This document shows, in pieces, positions 7,950-17,103 of a stretch of 62,926 nt of DNA (position 1 is the stretch's first letter; each line of letters begins with the position of its first letter). The stretch is from assembly GCA_900540335.1 (NCBI GenBank), contig UQFC01000002.1, positions 1 to 62,926 on the forward strand, read 5' to 3'. The notes beneath the pieces are model-generated. The model was not told the DNA's origin. It did not search any database and saw only the letters and a program-made list of their open reading frames with translations. The stretch is from an uncultured Clostridium sp. (GTDB lineage: Bacteria; Bacillota; Clostridia; Lachnospirales; Lachnospiraceae). The position numbers and the translations under genes were made by a program.

Positions 7950-9308
7950 ATGAAAACACTTCTTGTAAAGAATGTAAAACATCTTGTGACATGTGACACC
8001 GATGACCGTGTACTGAATGGTGTAAATGTGTTGATTCAGGATGGAGTAATTGCTTCCATAGGACAGGAGGCAGCGGCAGCAGATGATGTGATTGACGGAT
8101 CAAATATGGTGATGTATCCGGGACTTATTAATACTCACCATCATTTATATCAGACCTTCAGTCGAAATTTACCGCAGGTACAGAACATGGAACTGTTTCC
8201 ATGGTTAAAAACTTTATATGAAATATGGAAAAATGTAAACGGGGACGTAGCTTACTACAGTTCTCTTACCGGCATGGGCGAGCTTCTGAAAAACGGCTGC
8301 ACAACCTGTCTGGATCACCATTATGTATTTCCCAGAGGACGGGAAGAGGGGATTCTTGATGCCCAATTTTCCGCTGCCGATGCCCTTGGCATGCGTTTCC
8401 ATGCCACGAGAGGCAGTATGGACCTCAGTGTAAAAGATGGCGGACTTCCCCCTGACAGTGTGGTTCAGACGGTTGATGAAATTCTGGCCGCTTCTGAGGA
8501 AGCTGTGAAAAAATACCACGATCCCCGTAAATATTCCATGCACCAGGTCGCACTGGCCCCCTGCTCTCCTTTCAGCGTTTCCGGAGAGCTGCTGCGGGAA
8601 TCTGCAAAACTGGCCCGCAAACTTGGCGTCCGCCTTCACACCCATCTGGCTGAAACCAGGGATGAAGAGAATTTTACTCTGGAAAAATTCCGGATGCGTC
8701 CTCTGGAATATATGGAAAGCCTGGGATGGACCGGACCGGATGTATGGTATGCCCACGGAATTCACTTTACAGAAGAAGAACTGCAGTTCCTGGCCCGTAC
8801 AAAAACAGGAGTTGCCCACTGCCCGATTTCCAATATGAAGCTCTCCTCCGGCATTGCAAAGATTCCCCGTATGCTGGAGCTGGGCGTTCCCGTAGGTCTT
8901 GCCGTAGACGGCTCCGCCAGCAATGACGGCTCCAATCTTCTGGAGGAAATGCGGGTCGCTTATCTGCTCCACCGGCTGAACAGCAGCCAGAAGGCTCCGG
9001 GCGGATACGAGATTCTTAAAATGGCAACCAGAGGAAGCGCCGAGCTTCTTGGCCGAAGCGATTTAGGCCAGATTGCTCCTGGAATGGCCGCAGACTTTTT
9101 CCTGGTTGACTGCAGCCGTCTGGAACTGGTCGGCGCTCAATTTGATGTAAAATCCATGCTTTGCACTGTAGGCCTGAAGGGAAGTGTGGATTATACCGTT
9201 GTCAATGGTCAGATCGTTGTAAAGCAGGGCCGATTGACCGGCGTAGAAGAAGAAATCATTACAAAACAGGCAAACCGACTGGTAACGGAATATCTTGCTC
9301 AGCCATAA
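7950..9308 (+). CDS. SsnA/8-oxoguanine deaminase-type amidohydrolase
   Basis: Amidohydrolase of 452 residues from the ATG at 7950, which has ACGGAGGT upstream; the longer frame from 7857 would start inside the structured leader. Motifs are PGLINTHHHLYQ (metal His near 63-65), LHTHLAETRDEE, WYAHGIHFTEEE, HCPISNMKLSSG and VDGSASNDGSN (catalytic Asp). These match the SsnA / 8-oxoguanine deaminase / hydroxyatrazine-hydrolase group. The neighbouring xanthine/urate-type permease makes a purine derivative the most likely substrate. The exact substrate (8-oxoguanine, guanine analogue or other aminopurine) is not determinable here. It is distinct from the guaD at the left end of the window. Confidence 0.85.
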   Translation: MKTLLVKNVKHLVTCDTDDRVLNGVNVLIQDGVIASIGQEAAAADDVIDGSNMVMYPGLINTHHHLYQTFSRNLPQVQNMELFPWLKTLYEIWKNVNGDVAYYSSLTGMGELLKNGCTTCLDHHYVFPRGREEGILDAQFSAADALGMRFHATRGSMDLSVKDGGLPPDSVVQTVDEILAASEEAVKKYHDPRKYSMHQVALAPCSPFSVSGELLRESAKLARKLGVRLHTHLAETRDEENFTLEKFRMRPLEYMESLGWTGPDVWYAHGIHFTEEELQFLARTKTGVAHCPISNMKLSSGIAKIPRMLELGVPVGLAVDGSASNDGSNLLEEMRVAYLLHRLNSSQKAPGGYEILKMATRGSAELLGRSDLGQIAPGMAADFFLVDCSRLELVGAQFDVKSMLCTVGLKGSVDYTVVNGQIVVKQGRLTGVEEEIITKQANRLVTEYLAQP

Positions 9309-9389
9309 GCTCCTGCCACAGGATAAAGTGGCAGAAGCTGCAGCCATTTTATCTTGTATTCCACTATAACTGTGAAAGGTAAAGATAAA

Positions 9390-10700
9390 ATGAACGAAAA
9401 AAAGCAATACGCTAAAGTTACAGAATTAAATGGAATCCCCCGTTTAGCAGAAGCCCTCCCCCTGGCGCTTCAGCACGTTGTTGCCATGATTGTGGGCTGC
9501 GTCACTCCTGCAATTATCCTTTCCGGCGTAACCGGACTGACTCCGGGTGATCAGGTCCGGCTGATTCAGGCTTCTCTCCTGATTTCCGGTCTGGCAACCC
9601 TGCTTCAGCTGTTTCCCCCTGTCCGCCGGTGCGGTTCCGGTCTTCCGGTTATTATGGGCGCCAGCTTTGCCCATGTGCCTCTTCTCATCGCCCTGGGCGC
9701 GCAATTCGGACTTCCTACAATCCTAGGAGCACAGCTGGTCGGCGGAGTTGTTGCCATTCTCGTCGGATTATTTTACAAAAAATTAAGCCGGATTTTTACT
9801 CCTCTTGTAACGGGAACCGTTGTATTTACCATCGGACTTTCTCTGTATCCTACTGCTATTACCTATATGGCAGGCGGTGCCGGAGCTCCTGATTTCGGAA
9901 GCCCCAGAAACTGGTTTCTGGCTGTCCTCACCCTTGTCATAGTCATCTTTTTTAACTATTTCACAAAGGGCTTCTGCAAGCTGGCGTCTATCCTGATTGG
10001 AATTATCTGCGGATACGCTGCCGCCTTTTTCATGGGCATGGTTTCCTTTGAAGGCCTTGGAGATGCCAGCTGGTTCCAGTTTACTTCTCCTCTCTACTTT
10101 GGCATGGAATTTGATATCACAGCCATCATCTCCATGGGAATTATGTTTGTAGTAGGTTCCCTGGAAATCATGGGTGATTTTACCTCCACTGCCGGCGGAG
10201 GCCTGAACCGTCCTGTTGATTCTGAAGAAATGTGCGGCGGTATTTTAGGAAACGGAATCATCAGCATTCTTGGCTCTTTATTCGGCGGTCTTCCTACTGC
10301 AACATTCAGCCAGAATGTGGGAATTGTTATTATGACAAAAGTAGTAAATCGCGCTGTCCTGGGACTGGCAGCCACTATCATTGTACTTGCCGGACTGATT
10401 CCCAAATTTTCTGCACTGCTTACTACTGTTCCCTCCTGTGTACTCGGAGGAGCAACTGTTTCTGTTTTTGCCATGATCGCAATGACAGGAATCAAGCTGG
10501 TTGTAAAAGAAGGCCTGGACACCAGAAATACTGCTATCGTCGGACTTTCTGTGGCACTTGGTATTGGTGTTATCCAGGTAGCCGACTGTTTTGCTCTGTT
10601 TCCGGAATGGGCAAAAACTATTTTCGGAACCTCACCGGTTGTTATTGCAACCATTACAGCGGTGACATTAAATCTGCTCCTGCCGAAGGACCTGGATTGA
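9390..10700 (+). CDS. NCS2-family xanthine/uric acid-type permease
   Basis: Polytopic transporter of 436 residues in the UraA/XanQ/PbuX branch of NCS2. Segments seen are LPLALQHVVAMIVGCVTPAIIL, the QASLLISGLATLLQ block, GSGLPVIMGASFAHVPL, the acidic block SLEIMGDFTSTAGGGLNRP and GLPTATFSQNVGIVIMTKVVNR with the TFSQNVG signature. The start at 9390 (MNEKKQ) follows AAAGGTAAAG; the longer frame is weaker. It is cotranscribed with the SsnA-type deaminase and ended by a strong terminator, so it probably supplies that enzyme's substrate. Confidence 0.88.
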   Translation: MNEKKQYAKVTELNGIPRLAEALPLALQHVVAMIVGCVTPAIILSGVTGLTPGDQVRLIQASLLISGLATLLQLFPPVRRCGSGLPVIMGASFAHVPLLIALGAQFGLPTILGAQLVGGVVAILVGLFYKKLSRIFTPLVTGTVVFTIGLSLYPTAITYMAGGAGAPDFGSPRNWFLAVLTLVIVIFFNYFTKGFCKLASILIGIICGYAAAFFMGMVSFEGLGDASWFQFTSPLYFGMEFDITAIISMGIMFVVGSLEIMGDFTSTAGGGLNRPVDSEEMCGGILGNGIISILGSLFGGLPTATFSQNVGIVIMTKVVNRAVLGLAATIIVLAGLIPKFSALLTTVPSCVLGGATVSVFAMIAMTGIKLVVKEGLDTRNTAIVGLSVALGIGVIQVADCFALFPEWAKTIFGTSPVVIATITAVTLNLLLPKDLD

Positions 10701-10772
10701 TTGACGCTTCCATTCAGGCGGGTGCGAGCAGTTTCTGAGGATACTCTAATCGGAGCTGTGTAAAATTAAAAG

Positions 10773-10810
10773 TGGCTGGGAACAGGAATTTCTGTTCTCA
10801 GCCATTTTTA
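10773..10810. terminator. Bidirectional terminator
   Basis: TGGCTGGGAACAG pairs with CTGTTCTCAGCCA (one G-T pair). TTTTTATA follows on the plus strand and CTTTTAATTTT on the minus strand, so it can end both the permease operon and the aroC-rpiB transcript. Confidence 0.88.
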
Positions 10811-10865
10811 TATTGTACACGCAGCAGCCCTTCCGGTTTGCCGCGTTCCATCTGTCTGTAATTCT

Positions 10866-11306
10866 TTACCGGTTCTCAATCTCTCCCAGCATCTGAACTC
10901 TCCGATCGTGACGGCCTCCTTCATATTTGTTGTCCAGCCACTCATCTACAATCATCTTTGCCATTTCCACGCCGATTACCCGGGCGCCGAAGGTCAGCAC
11001 ATTTGTATTGTTGTGCATTCTGGAAAGTCTTGCGCTGTAGGGTTCGCTGCAGGTGCAGACACGAACGCCCTTTACCTTTCCTGCTGCAATGCCAATGCCG
11101 ATGCCAGTACCGCAGATAGCAATTCCATAATCTGCTTCACCTGATGCCACAGCACGTCCTACCTTTTCTCCAAACTCCGGATAGTCACAGCTGTCGGTTG
11201 AATTGGTTCCAAAATCAATGACCTCATAGCCCTTGCTCTCTACATATGCCTTCATGGCTTCCTTCATCTCTACTGCGCTGTGATCATTTCCCATTGCAAT
11301 TTTCAT
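10866..11306 (-). CDS. rpiB: Ribose-5-phosphate isomerase B
   Basis: RpiB/LacAB-fold enzyme of 146 residues that interconverts ribose 5-phosphate and ribulose 5-phosphate in the pentose phosphate pathway. Visible are the N-terminal MKIAMGNDHSAVEMK, the conserved DYPEFGEKVGRAVASGEAD, the active-site loop ICGTGIGIGIAAGKVKGVR (Cys plus anion-hole glycines) and HNNTNVLTFGARVIG. The ATG at 11306 has AAGGAG upstream; a TTG three codons earlier is less likely. It lies 63 bp downstream of aroC on the same strand. Confidence 0.95.
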   Translation of the reverse strand: MKIAMGNDHSAVEMKEAMKAYVESKGYEVIDFGTNSTDSCDYPEFGEKVGRAVASGEADYGIAICGTGIGIGIAAGKVKGVRVCTCSEPYSARLSRMHNNTNVLTFGARVIGVEMAKMIVDEWLDNKYEGGRHDRRVQMLGEIENR

Positions 11307-11369
11307 ATCAATCAAAATCTCCTTTTTTATGTTTTTGTGGTTTTCTCATCCTTCTATGACTGAAGCGCT

Positions 11370-12446
11370 CTACAGCCTTGCACATCTGTTTTCCAGAATA
11401 AAATCCGCGATCGTCAGAGCTGTCATGGCCTCCACCACCACCACAGCCCGGGGAACCACCACCGGATCATGACGTCCGTGAATGGAAATTTCCACATTTT
11501 CGCCGGAACGATTTACTGTGCGCTGCATTCTGGAAATAGACGGCGTAGGCTTAAAAGCAGCCCGCAGAACAATCTGGCTTCCGTCACTGATGCCTCCCAG
11601 AATTCCGCCTGCATGATTGGTTTTCTTTTTTACCTGTCCGTCCTCATCTGTATAAAATTCATCGTTATTTTCAGATCCCAGAGCCTTGGCTGCCTCAAAG
11701 CCATCTCCAATCTCAAAGCCCTTCACTGCTCCAATGGACATCACTGCCCGGGCCAGACTGGCATCCAGCTTGTCAAATACAGGTTCCCCGATTCCGGCAG
11801 GCATACCGTCCACCAGACATTCCACCACACCTCCGGCAGAATCACGGGCTTCCATCATTCTCTGAAGGAACTCTTCCGTCTCCTCCGCAGCCACAGCATC
11901 CGGCATATTGAGAGGATTCTTATCCCTTTCTTTTAAATCAAACCGCCGGGGATCAATCTCAAAGGGTCCGATACTCTTTACATAGGCTGTTACTGTAATA
12001 CCGAAATGCTCCAGCAGCTTGCATGCAGCCGCTCCCGCTGCCACCCGGGCAATGGTTTCCCGTGCAGAGGATCTGCCTCCTCCCCGGTAATCCCGGAACC
12101 CGTATTTTTCATCAAAACAGTAATCCGCGTGTCCCGGACGGTACACATCCATAATGGCGCTGTAATCATGGGAACGCTGATCCGTATTTTTTACCATCAT
12201 GGCAATCGGCGTTCCTGTTGTTTTCCCTTCAAATACCCCGGACAAAATCTCCACCTGATCGCCTTCTTTTCTGGCAGTGGCATACCGGCTCTGTCCCGGC
12301 TTTCTTCTGTCCAGATATTTTTGAATATCCTCCTCACACAGAGCAAGTCCCGCGGGACAGCCGTCAATGGTCACACCGACGCCCTTGCCGTGGGACTCGC
12401 CCCATGTCATAATCCGGAAGACATTTCCATAGGTTGATCCTGCCAT
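11370..12446 (-). CDS. aroC: Chorismate synthase
   Basis: Last enzyme of the shikimate pathway, converting EPSP to chorismate with reduced FMN. The 358 residues show the signature GESHGKGVGVTIDGCPAG at the start, RRKPGQSRYATARKE, RPGHADYCFDEKYGFRDYRGGGRSSARETIARVAAGA (split here across the two PROSITE-like blocks) and GGISDGSQIVLRAAFKPTPSI with the C-terminal GRHDPVVVPRAV. It supplies chorismate to PheA, encoded about 38 kb away in this window. It is followed by rpiB and preceded by a lactonase-fold gene. Confidence 0.97.
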   Translation of the reverse strand: MAGSTYGNVFRIMTWGESHGKGVGVTIDGCPAGLALCEEDIQKYLDRRKPGQSRYATARKEGDQVEILSGVFEGKTTGTPIAMMVKNTDQRSHDYSAIMDVYRPGHADYCFDEKYGFRDYRGGGRSSARETIARVAAGAAACKLLEHFGITVTAYVKSIGPFEIDPRRFDLKERDKNPLNMPDAVAAEETEEFLQRMMEARDSAGGVVECLVDGMPAGIGEPVFDKLDASLARAVMSIGAVKGFEIGDGFEAAKALGSENNDEFYTDEDGQVKKKTNHAGGILGGISDGSQIVLRAAFKPTPSISRMQRTVNRSGENVEISIHGRHDPVVVPRAVVVVEAMTALTIADFILENRCARL

Positions 12447-12506
12447 ATTCTGTCATTCCTCCGTTATCGACATCTTTTGTAACAATTCCGTTCTGTCTTT
12501 CAAAAA

Positions 12507-13559
12507 CTAGTCGCTGACCTTTACAATCACGCAGCTGTTGGGCTCATTGCACTTGATTTCCGTAGAGCTCATAATCAGCAGGCCCTTCTCATAATCAATC
12601 TTAAAGAAGGTGATGCTGTCGCTTTCATGGTTAATCGATGCCAGATGTCTGTCATCCGGGAAAATAGCAATATCCTTCGGATATTCGCCGCTGATAGGCA
12701 GGCAGCACATCTGCTCAAGAAGTCCCGTCTTCTCATCTCTCTTATACATGGATACCGTCTCATCTCCTGCATTGCTGCAGAACATATGCTTCTGATCCGG
12801 AGAAAAACGCAGGGAACAGGCTGCTGTCAGCTGATTGTGCTTGGGTGCTGTGGTAGAAATCGTCTGAATCTTTTCAATCACCGGCACTCTGTCTCCGCTT
12901 TCGTATGTATACACATCAATTACATTCTTCTGCTCATACATCAGATAGATGAATTTTCCGTCATTGCTGAACCGGAAATTCCGCGGAGCTGACTCCAGAT
13001 CACAGCGGATCGCATCTACCTGCACCATATGCTCATCCTTTTCATTAAAGCGGTAAATCTTCACCTGATCCAGACCGGAATCTGCCGCCATAACAAACTT
13101 TCCGTCCGGTGTCCGTCTAAAACAGGTAACGTGGGGGCGGAAATTTCGATCTGCCACACTTCCCAGTCCTTTATGGAACACGCCGTCTACAATCTCACCT
13201 ACGCCGCCGTCTCTGCGCAGCCGGAGAATCGTGGCCTTGCCGTCGTGGAAGCCGGAAACAAATACATACCTGTCCTTCAGATCCGTAGAAAGATGACAGC
13301 CTCTCATTCCTTTGATCTTGGCGCTGTTTAACCGGGACAGACTTCCGTTTTCAAGAATACGGAAGGCCACAACGCCCTCATCAGCAATCGAATACAGAGT
13401 TTTGTTATCATTTGACGCAATGACATAAGAGGAATTATCCACCTCCACCTCACAGCGCTTTATAAATTTGCCCTTTTCCACATCCACATCATACACGGTA
13501 ATTCCCTTGGATTTTCCCGTATAGGAATAAGAGCCCACATAAGCCATATACTTCGCCAT
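12507..13559 (-). CDS. Lactonase-family seven-bladed beta-propeller protein
   Basis: Protein of about 350 residues of the Pgl/YkgB-type lactonase family (6-phosphogluconolactonase or carboxymuconate-cyclase-like propeller). Evidence is the N-terminal YVGSYSYTGKSKGI block and repeating beta-blade motifs such as GCHLSTDLKDRYVFVSGF, PHVTCFRRTPDGKFVMAADSG, NFRFSNDGKFIYLMYE and LRFSPDQKHMFCSNAG. The ATG at 13559 is chosen because GGAGGAAGA precedes it. The substrate is unproven; a role in the oxidative pentose phosphate pathway is plausible but rpiB nearby is weak support. It is divergent from the polyamine operon. Confidence 0.8.
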   Translation of the reverse strand: MAKYMAYVGSYSYTGKSKGITVYDVDVEKGKFIKRCEVEVDNSSYVIASNDNKTLYSIADEGVVAFRILENGSLSRLNSAKIKGMRGCHLSTDLKDRYVFVSGFHDGKATILRLRRDGGVGEIVDGVFHKGLGSVADRNFRPHVTCFRRTPDGKFVMAADSGLDQVKIYRFNEKDEHMVQVDAIRCDLESAPRNFRFSNDGKFIYLMYEQKNVIDVYTYESGDRVPVIEKIQTISTTAPKHNQLTAACSLRFSPDQKHMFCSNAGDETVSMYKRDEKTGLLEQMCCLPISGEYPKDIAIFPDDRHLASINHESDSITFFKIDYEKGLLIMSSTEIKCNEPNSCVIVKVSD

Positions 13560-13670
13560 AGATTCTTCCTCCTGATGGTGTTTTTCCCGCAAATGACCAC
13601 CCATTTCCGGGTCTCGCCTTTCTGTGACAGAGTATACCACAGTTTTCAGAAAAAATCCATTGAGAATCTA

Positions 13671-13698
13671 TTGACAAGCGGATATTTTTCAGTATAAT
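13671..13698 (+). promoter_or_regulatory. Promoter of the pot operon
   Basis: TTGACA (13671-13676) and TATAAT (13693-13698), spacing 16 bp, upstream of the XRE-cupin regulator gene. Confidence 0.8.
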
Positions 13699-13720
13699 GG
13701 AACTTGCTTTTTGTTTATGA

Positions 13721-13781
13721 ATACTAAACTTTAAAGTTATTTTTACATTCATTTAATATCAGTAAACTTTTTGCTTAGTAT
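13721..13781 (+). promoter_or_regulatory. Candidate operator of the XRE-cupin regulator
   Basis: The leader has a perfect palindrome AACTTTAAAGTT (13727-13738). A wider inverted pair ATACTAA (13721-13727) and TTAGTAT (13775-13781) frames it. It lies just downstream of the promoter, so binding would block transcription. That this is the regulator's own site is an inference. Confidence 0.45.
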
Positions 13782-13817
13782 AGTCATGAAACTCTGGAAC
13801 GGACTGGAGGTACTTTT

Positions 13818-14357
13818 ATGAATATTGACATCGGTTTAAAGCTGAAAGAGCTGCGTATCCTGAAAGGGCTGACCCAGGAGGAGCTGGCTGACCGTGCCGA
13901 GCTGTCCAAGGGATTTATCTCTCAGCTGGAACGGAACCTGACCTCCCCCTCCATTGCCACACTGACTGACATTCTGCAGTGTCTGGGCAGTACCTTAAGC
14001 GAATTTTTCTATGAACCGCCGGAAGAGCAGATTGTTTTCGGAAAAACGGATTATTTTGAAAAATATGATCCGGAGCTGAAAAACAATATCAAATGGATTA
14101 TCCCCAATGCTCAGAAAAACAGAATGGAGCCCATCCTTCTGACACTTGAGGCCGGCGGCGAAACCTATCCGGACACGCCCCACGAAGGCGAGGAATTCGG
14201 TTATGTTCTTCAGGGAACCGTAATCATCCATCTGGGCGGCAATACCTACCGGGCAAAAAAGGGAGAATCCTTTTACTATGTGGCGGATAAGCAGCACAGG
14301 CTTTCCAGCAAATCCGGCGCCACGCTGATCTGGATCAGCTCCCCGCCCAACTTTTAA
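13818..14357 (+). CDS. XRE-family regulator with cupin sensor domain
   Basis: Protein of 179 residues. A helix-turn-helix occupies residues 6-62 (LKELRILKGLTQEELADRAELSKGFISQLERN) and a double-stranded beta-helix cupin occupies about 105-178 (EEFGYVLQGTVIIHLGG ... KKGESFYYVADKQHRL). This architecture (PuuR/YdcN-like) is typical of polyamine-responsive regulators. It is the first gene of the potABCD operon, which makes polyamine sensing and autoregulation likely. AGGTACTTTT precedes the ATG. Confidence 0.92.
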   Translation: MNIDIGLKLKELRILKGLTQEELADRAELSKGFISQLERNLTSPSIATLTDILQCLGSTLSEFFYEPPEEQIVFGKTDYFEKYDPELKNNIKWIIPNAQKNRMEPILLTLEAGGETYPDTPHEGEEFGYVLQGTVIIHLGGNTYRAKKGESFYYVADKQHRLSSKSGATLIWISSPPNF

Positions 14358-14386
14358 ACCTTAACCTACTTCAGGAGGAAGCGAAC

Positions 14387-15463
14387 ATGAACCAGCCTTT
14401 GATTGATTTAGTACACATTTCCAAAAGCTTTGACGGGACCATGGTTCTGGATGATCTGAACCTTTCTGTTAAAGAAAATGAATTCGTCACTCTTCTCGGC
14501 CCCAGCGGCTGCGGCAAGACCACAACCCTCCGCATTATCGGCGGCTTTGAAACTGCTGACTCCGGCAAAGTTATTTTTGACGGCACTGATATCAGCAAGC
14601 TGCCCCCCAACAAGAGACAGCTGAACACGGTTTTCCAGAAATATGCCCTTTTTACCCACATGAGCATTGCGGAAAACATCGCCTTTGGCCTGAAAATCAA
14701 GGGAAAGTCAAAGGATTACATCAATGATAAAATCAAATATGCCTTAAAGCTGGTAAACCTGGACGGTTATGAAAAACGTTCCATAGACTCTTTAAGCGGC
14801 GGACAGCAGCAGCGAATCGCCATTGCCCGGGCCATTGTTAACGAGCCCCGGGTTCTGCTTCTTGACGAGCCGCTGGGCGCTCTGGACCTGAAGCTCCGCC
14901 AGGACATGCAGTACGAGCTGATTCGTCTGAAAAATGAGCTGGGCATTACCTTCATTTATGTCACTCACGATCAGGAGGAAGCCCTTACCATGTCCGACAC
15001 CATCGTAGTCATGAACCAGGGCTATATTCAGCAGATGGGCACTCCGGAACAGATTTATAACGAACCGGAAAATGCATTTGTCGCTGACTTTATCGGTGAG
15101 AGCAACATTGTTCCCGGCATTATGCTCCAGGACGAGCTGGTAGAAATCTTCGGCGCCAAATTTGCCTGTGTAGACAAGGGCTTCGGCAGAAATCAGCCGG
15201 TAGACGTAGTGATCCGGCCGGAGGATATTGACCTGGTAGAACCGGAAAAAGGAACCCTGACCGGTGTCTGCACCCACCTGATTTTCAAGGGCGTTCACTA
15301 CGAAATGGAAGTCACCACTCCCGACGGCTTTGAATGGCTGGTTCACAGCACGGATCTGTGTCCCGTAGGCCAGAAGGTCGGTCTTCACGTGGATCCCTTT
15401 GACATTCAGATCATGAACAAACCGGCTTCGGAAGATGAGGAGGCAGTGGGAGTCAATGAGTAA
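14387..15463 (+). CDS. potA: Spermidine/putrescine ABC transporter ATPase
   Basis: Importer ATPase of 358 residues. Walker A GPSGCGKTT (38-46), Q-loop (FQKYALF), signature LSGGQQQR near 140, Walker B VLLLDEPLGALD near 160 and the H-loop in YVTHDQEEAL are intact. The C-terminus carries a TOBE domain (from about 240). It powers polyamine uptake with PotB, PotC and PotD, and belongs to the same operon, 30 bp after the regulator. AGGAGGAAGC precedes the ATG. Its last codons overlap potB. Confidence 0.96.
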   Translation: MNQPLIDLVHISKSFDGTMVLDDLNLSVKENEFVTLLGPSGCGKTTTLRIIGGFETADSGKVIFDGTDISKLPPNKRQLNTVFQKYALFTHMSIAENIAFGLKIKGKSKDYINDKIKYALKLVNLDGYEKRSIDSLSGGQQQRIAIARAIVNEPRVLLLDEPLGALDLKLRQDMQYELIRLKNELGITFIYVTHDQEEALTMSDTIVVMNQGYIQQMGTPEQIYNEPENAFVADFIGESNIVPGIMLQDELVEIFGAKFACVDKGFGRNQPVDVVIRPEDIDLVEPEKGTLTGVCTHLIFKGVHYEMEVTTPDGFEWLVHSTDLCPVGQKVGLHVDPFDIQIMNKPASEDEEAVGVNE

Positions 15464-16268
15464 AAAACTGCTGGCAGGGCCTTACCTGCTTTGGATGGCC
15501 GGCTTTATTATCATTCCGCTGGCCCTGATCGTATATTATGGACTTACTGACAAATCCGGAGCCTTTACGCTGGCAAATATCATGTCCATGGCTACTCCGG
15601 AGCACCGGAAAGCCCTGTGGCTTTCCCTGCAGCTGTCCTTTATCAGCACCGCCATCTGCCTGATTCTGGCCTATCCTCTGGCTATGATTCTCAGAAACCG
15701 CGGTATGGGACAGGGAAGCTTTATTGTATTTATTTTCATCCTTCCCATGTGGATGAACTTTCTGTTAAGAACCCTGGCCTGGCAGACTCTGCTGGAAAAA
15801 AGCGGCGTTATCAACGGTATTTTAACTGCCCTGCATCTGCCCCGCCAGAACCTGATTAACACGCCAGGCGCCATTGTTCTGGGTATGGTTTATAACTTTC
15901 TGCCCTTTATGGTGCTGCCGATTTACAATGTGCTCTGCAAAATTGAAGACAATACCATCAATGCCGCCAGGGATCTGGGCGCCAACTTTTTCCAGACCCT
16001 CATCTGGATCTGGCTTCCTTTAAGCGTTCCGGGCATTATCAGCGGAATTACCATGGTATTTGTGCCTGCCCTGACTACCTTTGTAATTTCCAATTTACTG
16101 GGCGGCAGCAAGATTCTTCTTATTGGTAATGTTATTGAACAGGAATTTACCAAGAGCAGCAACTGGCACTTGGGCTCAGGACTGTCTCTGGTGCTGATGC
16201 TCTTTATTCTTCTGAGCATGGCGCTGATTGCCAAATACGATAAAAACGGAGAAGGGAGTGCATTCTGA
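15456..16268 (+). CDS. potB: Spermidine/putrescine ABC transporter permease PotB
   Basis: Inner membrane permease of 270 residues with about six transmembrane segments and the ABC-importer EAA loop (NAARDLGANFFQTLIWIWLP). The start at 15456 overlaps the potA stop by 8 bp and has GGAGGCAGTGGGAG upstream; the longer frame from 15435 is not needed. It pairs with PotC. Confidence 0.95.
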   Translation: MSKKLLAGPYLLWMAGFIIIPLALIVYYGLTDKSGAFTLANIMSMATPEHRKALWLSLQLSFISTAICLILAYPLAMILRNRGMGQGSFIVFIFILPMWMNFLLRTLAWQTLLEKSGVINGILTALHLPRQNLINTPGAIVLGMVYNFLPFMVLPIYNVLCKIEDNTINAARDLGANFFQTLIWIWLPLSVPGIISGITMVFVPALTTFVISNLLGGSKILLIGNVIEQEFTKSSNWHLGSGLSLVLMLFILLSMALIAKYDKNGEGSAF

Positions 16269-17062
16269 TGACTGGAATCAAAAAAAATTTCAGACGGTTT
16301 CTGCAGGATTTCTATCTGGTTATCATAATGATCTTCCTGTATGCGCCGATTGCCACCATGGTGGTTCTTTCCTTTAACCAATCAAAATCCCGCACCGTAT
16401 GGGGCGGCTTTACCCTGCAGTGGTACACCCAGATGTTCTCCAGCAGAAATATTATGGCAGCCCTGCAGAACACGCTGCTGATTGCCTTTTTATCAGCGCT
16501 GATTGCCACCCTCATCGGAACGGCAGCAGCCATTGCCATCAACAGCATGAAGCCTGTTTCCAGAACCATTGTCATGGGCATTACCAATATTCCCATGCTG
16601 AATGCGGATATTGTAACAGGAATTTCCCTGATGCTGGCTTTTATTGCCTTTGGCATTTCCCTGGGCTTTAAAACCGTGCTGATTGCCCACATTACATTTA
16701 ACATCCCCTATGTGATTTTAAGTGTCATGCCAAAGCTCAGGCAGACCAGCCGCTACACCTACGAGGCTGCCCTGGATCTGGGCGCCAGTCCGATTTCCGC
16801 CTTTTTTAAGGTGGTATTTCCCGACATCCTCCCCGGAGTGCTGTCCGGATTTTTACTGGCCTTTACCATGTCTCTGGATGATTTTATTATCACTCACTTT
16901 ACCAGAGGCGCGGGAATCAATACTCTGTCCACCCTGATTTACAGTGAGGTGCGCCGGGGTATCAAGCCATCCATGTACGCCCTGTCCACCGTCATTTTTG
17001 CGGTCGTGCTGATTCTTCTTCTCATCAGCAATTTTGCGCCGAAAAAGAGACAGGAGAAATAG
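16268..17062 (+). CDS. potC: Spermidine/putrescine ABC transporter permease PotC
   Basis: Second permease of 264 residues with six predicted membrane helices and an EAA loop (EAALDLGASPISAFFKVVFP). Its ATG shares a base with the potB stop (TGATG arrangement), indicating translational coupling. QSKSRTVWGGFTLQWY after the first helix is a typical PotC periplasmic loop. Confidence 0.95.
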   Translation: MTGIKKNFRRFLQDFYLVIIMIFLYAPIATMVVLSFNQSKSRTVWGGFTLQWYTQMFSSRNIMAALQNTLLIAFLSALIATLIGTAAAIAINSMKPVSRTIVMGITNIPMLNADIVTGISLMLAFIAFGISLGFKTVLIAHITFNIPYVILSVMPKLRQTSRYTYEAALDLGASPISAFFKVVFPDILPGVLSGFLLAFTMSLDDFIITHFTRGAGINTLSTLIYSEVRRGIKPSMYALSTVIFAVVLILLLISNFAPKKRQEK

Positions 17063-17103
17063 CTTTTCACACTATCAGAGAACCTGCAAGGAGGATTTTG
17101 ATT

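Noticed and set aside
8214..8972. 252-codon minus-strand frame
   Set aside because: Antisense to the SsnA-type deaminase, whose metal motifs are clear on the plus strand.
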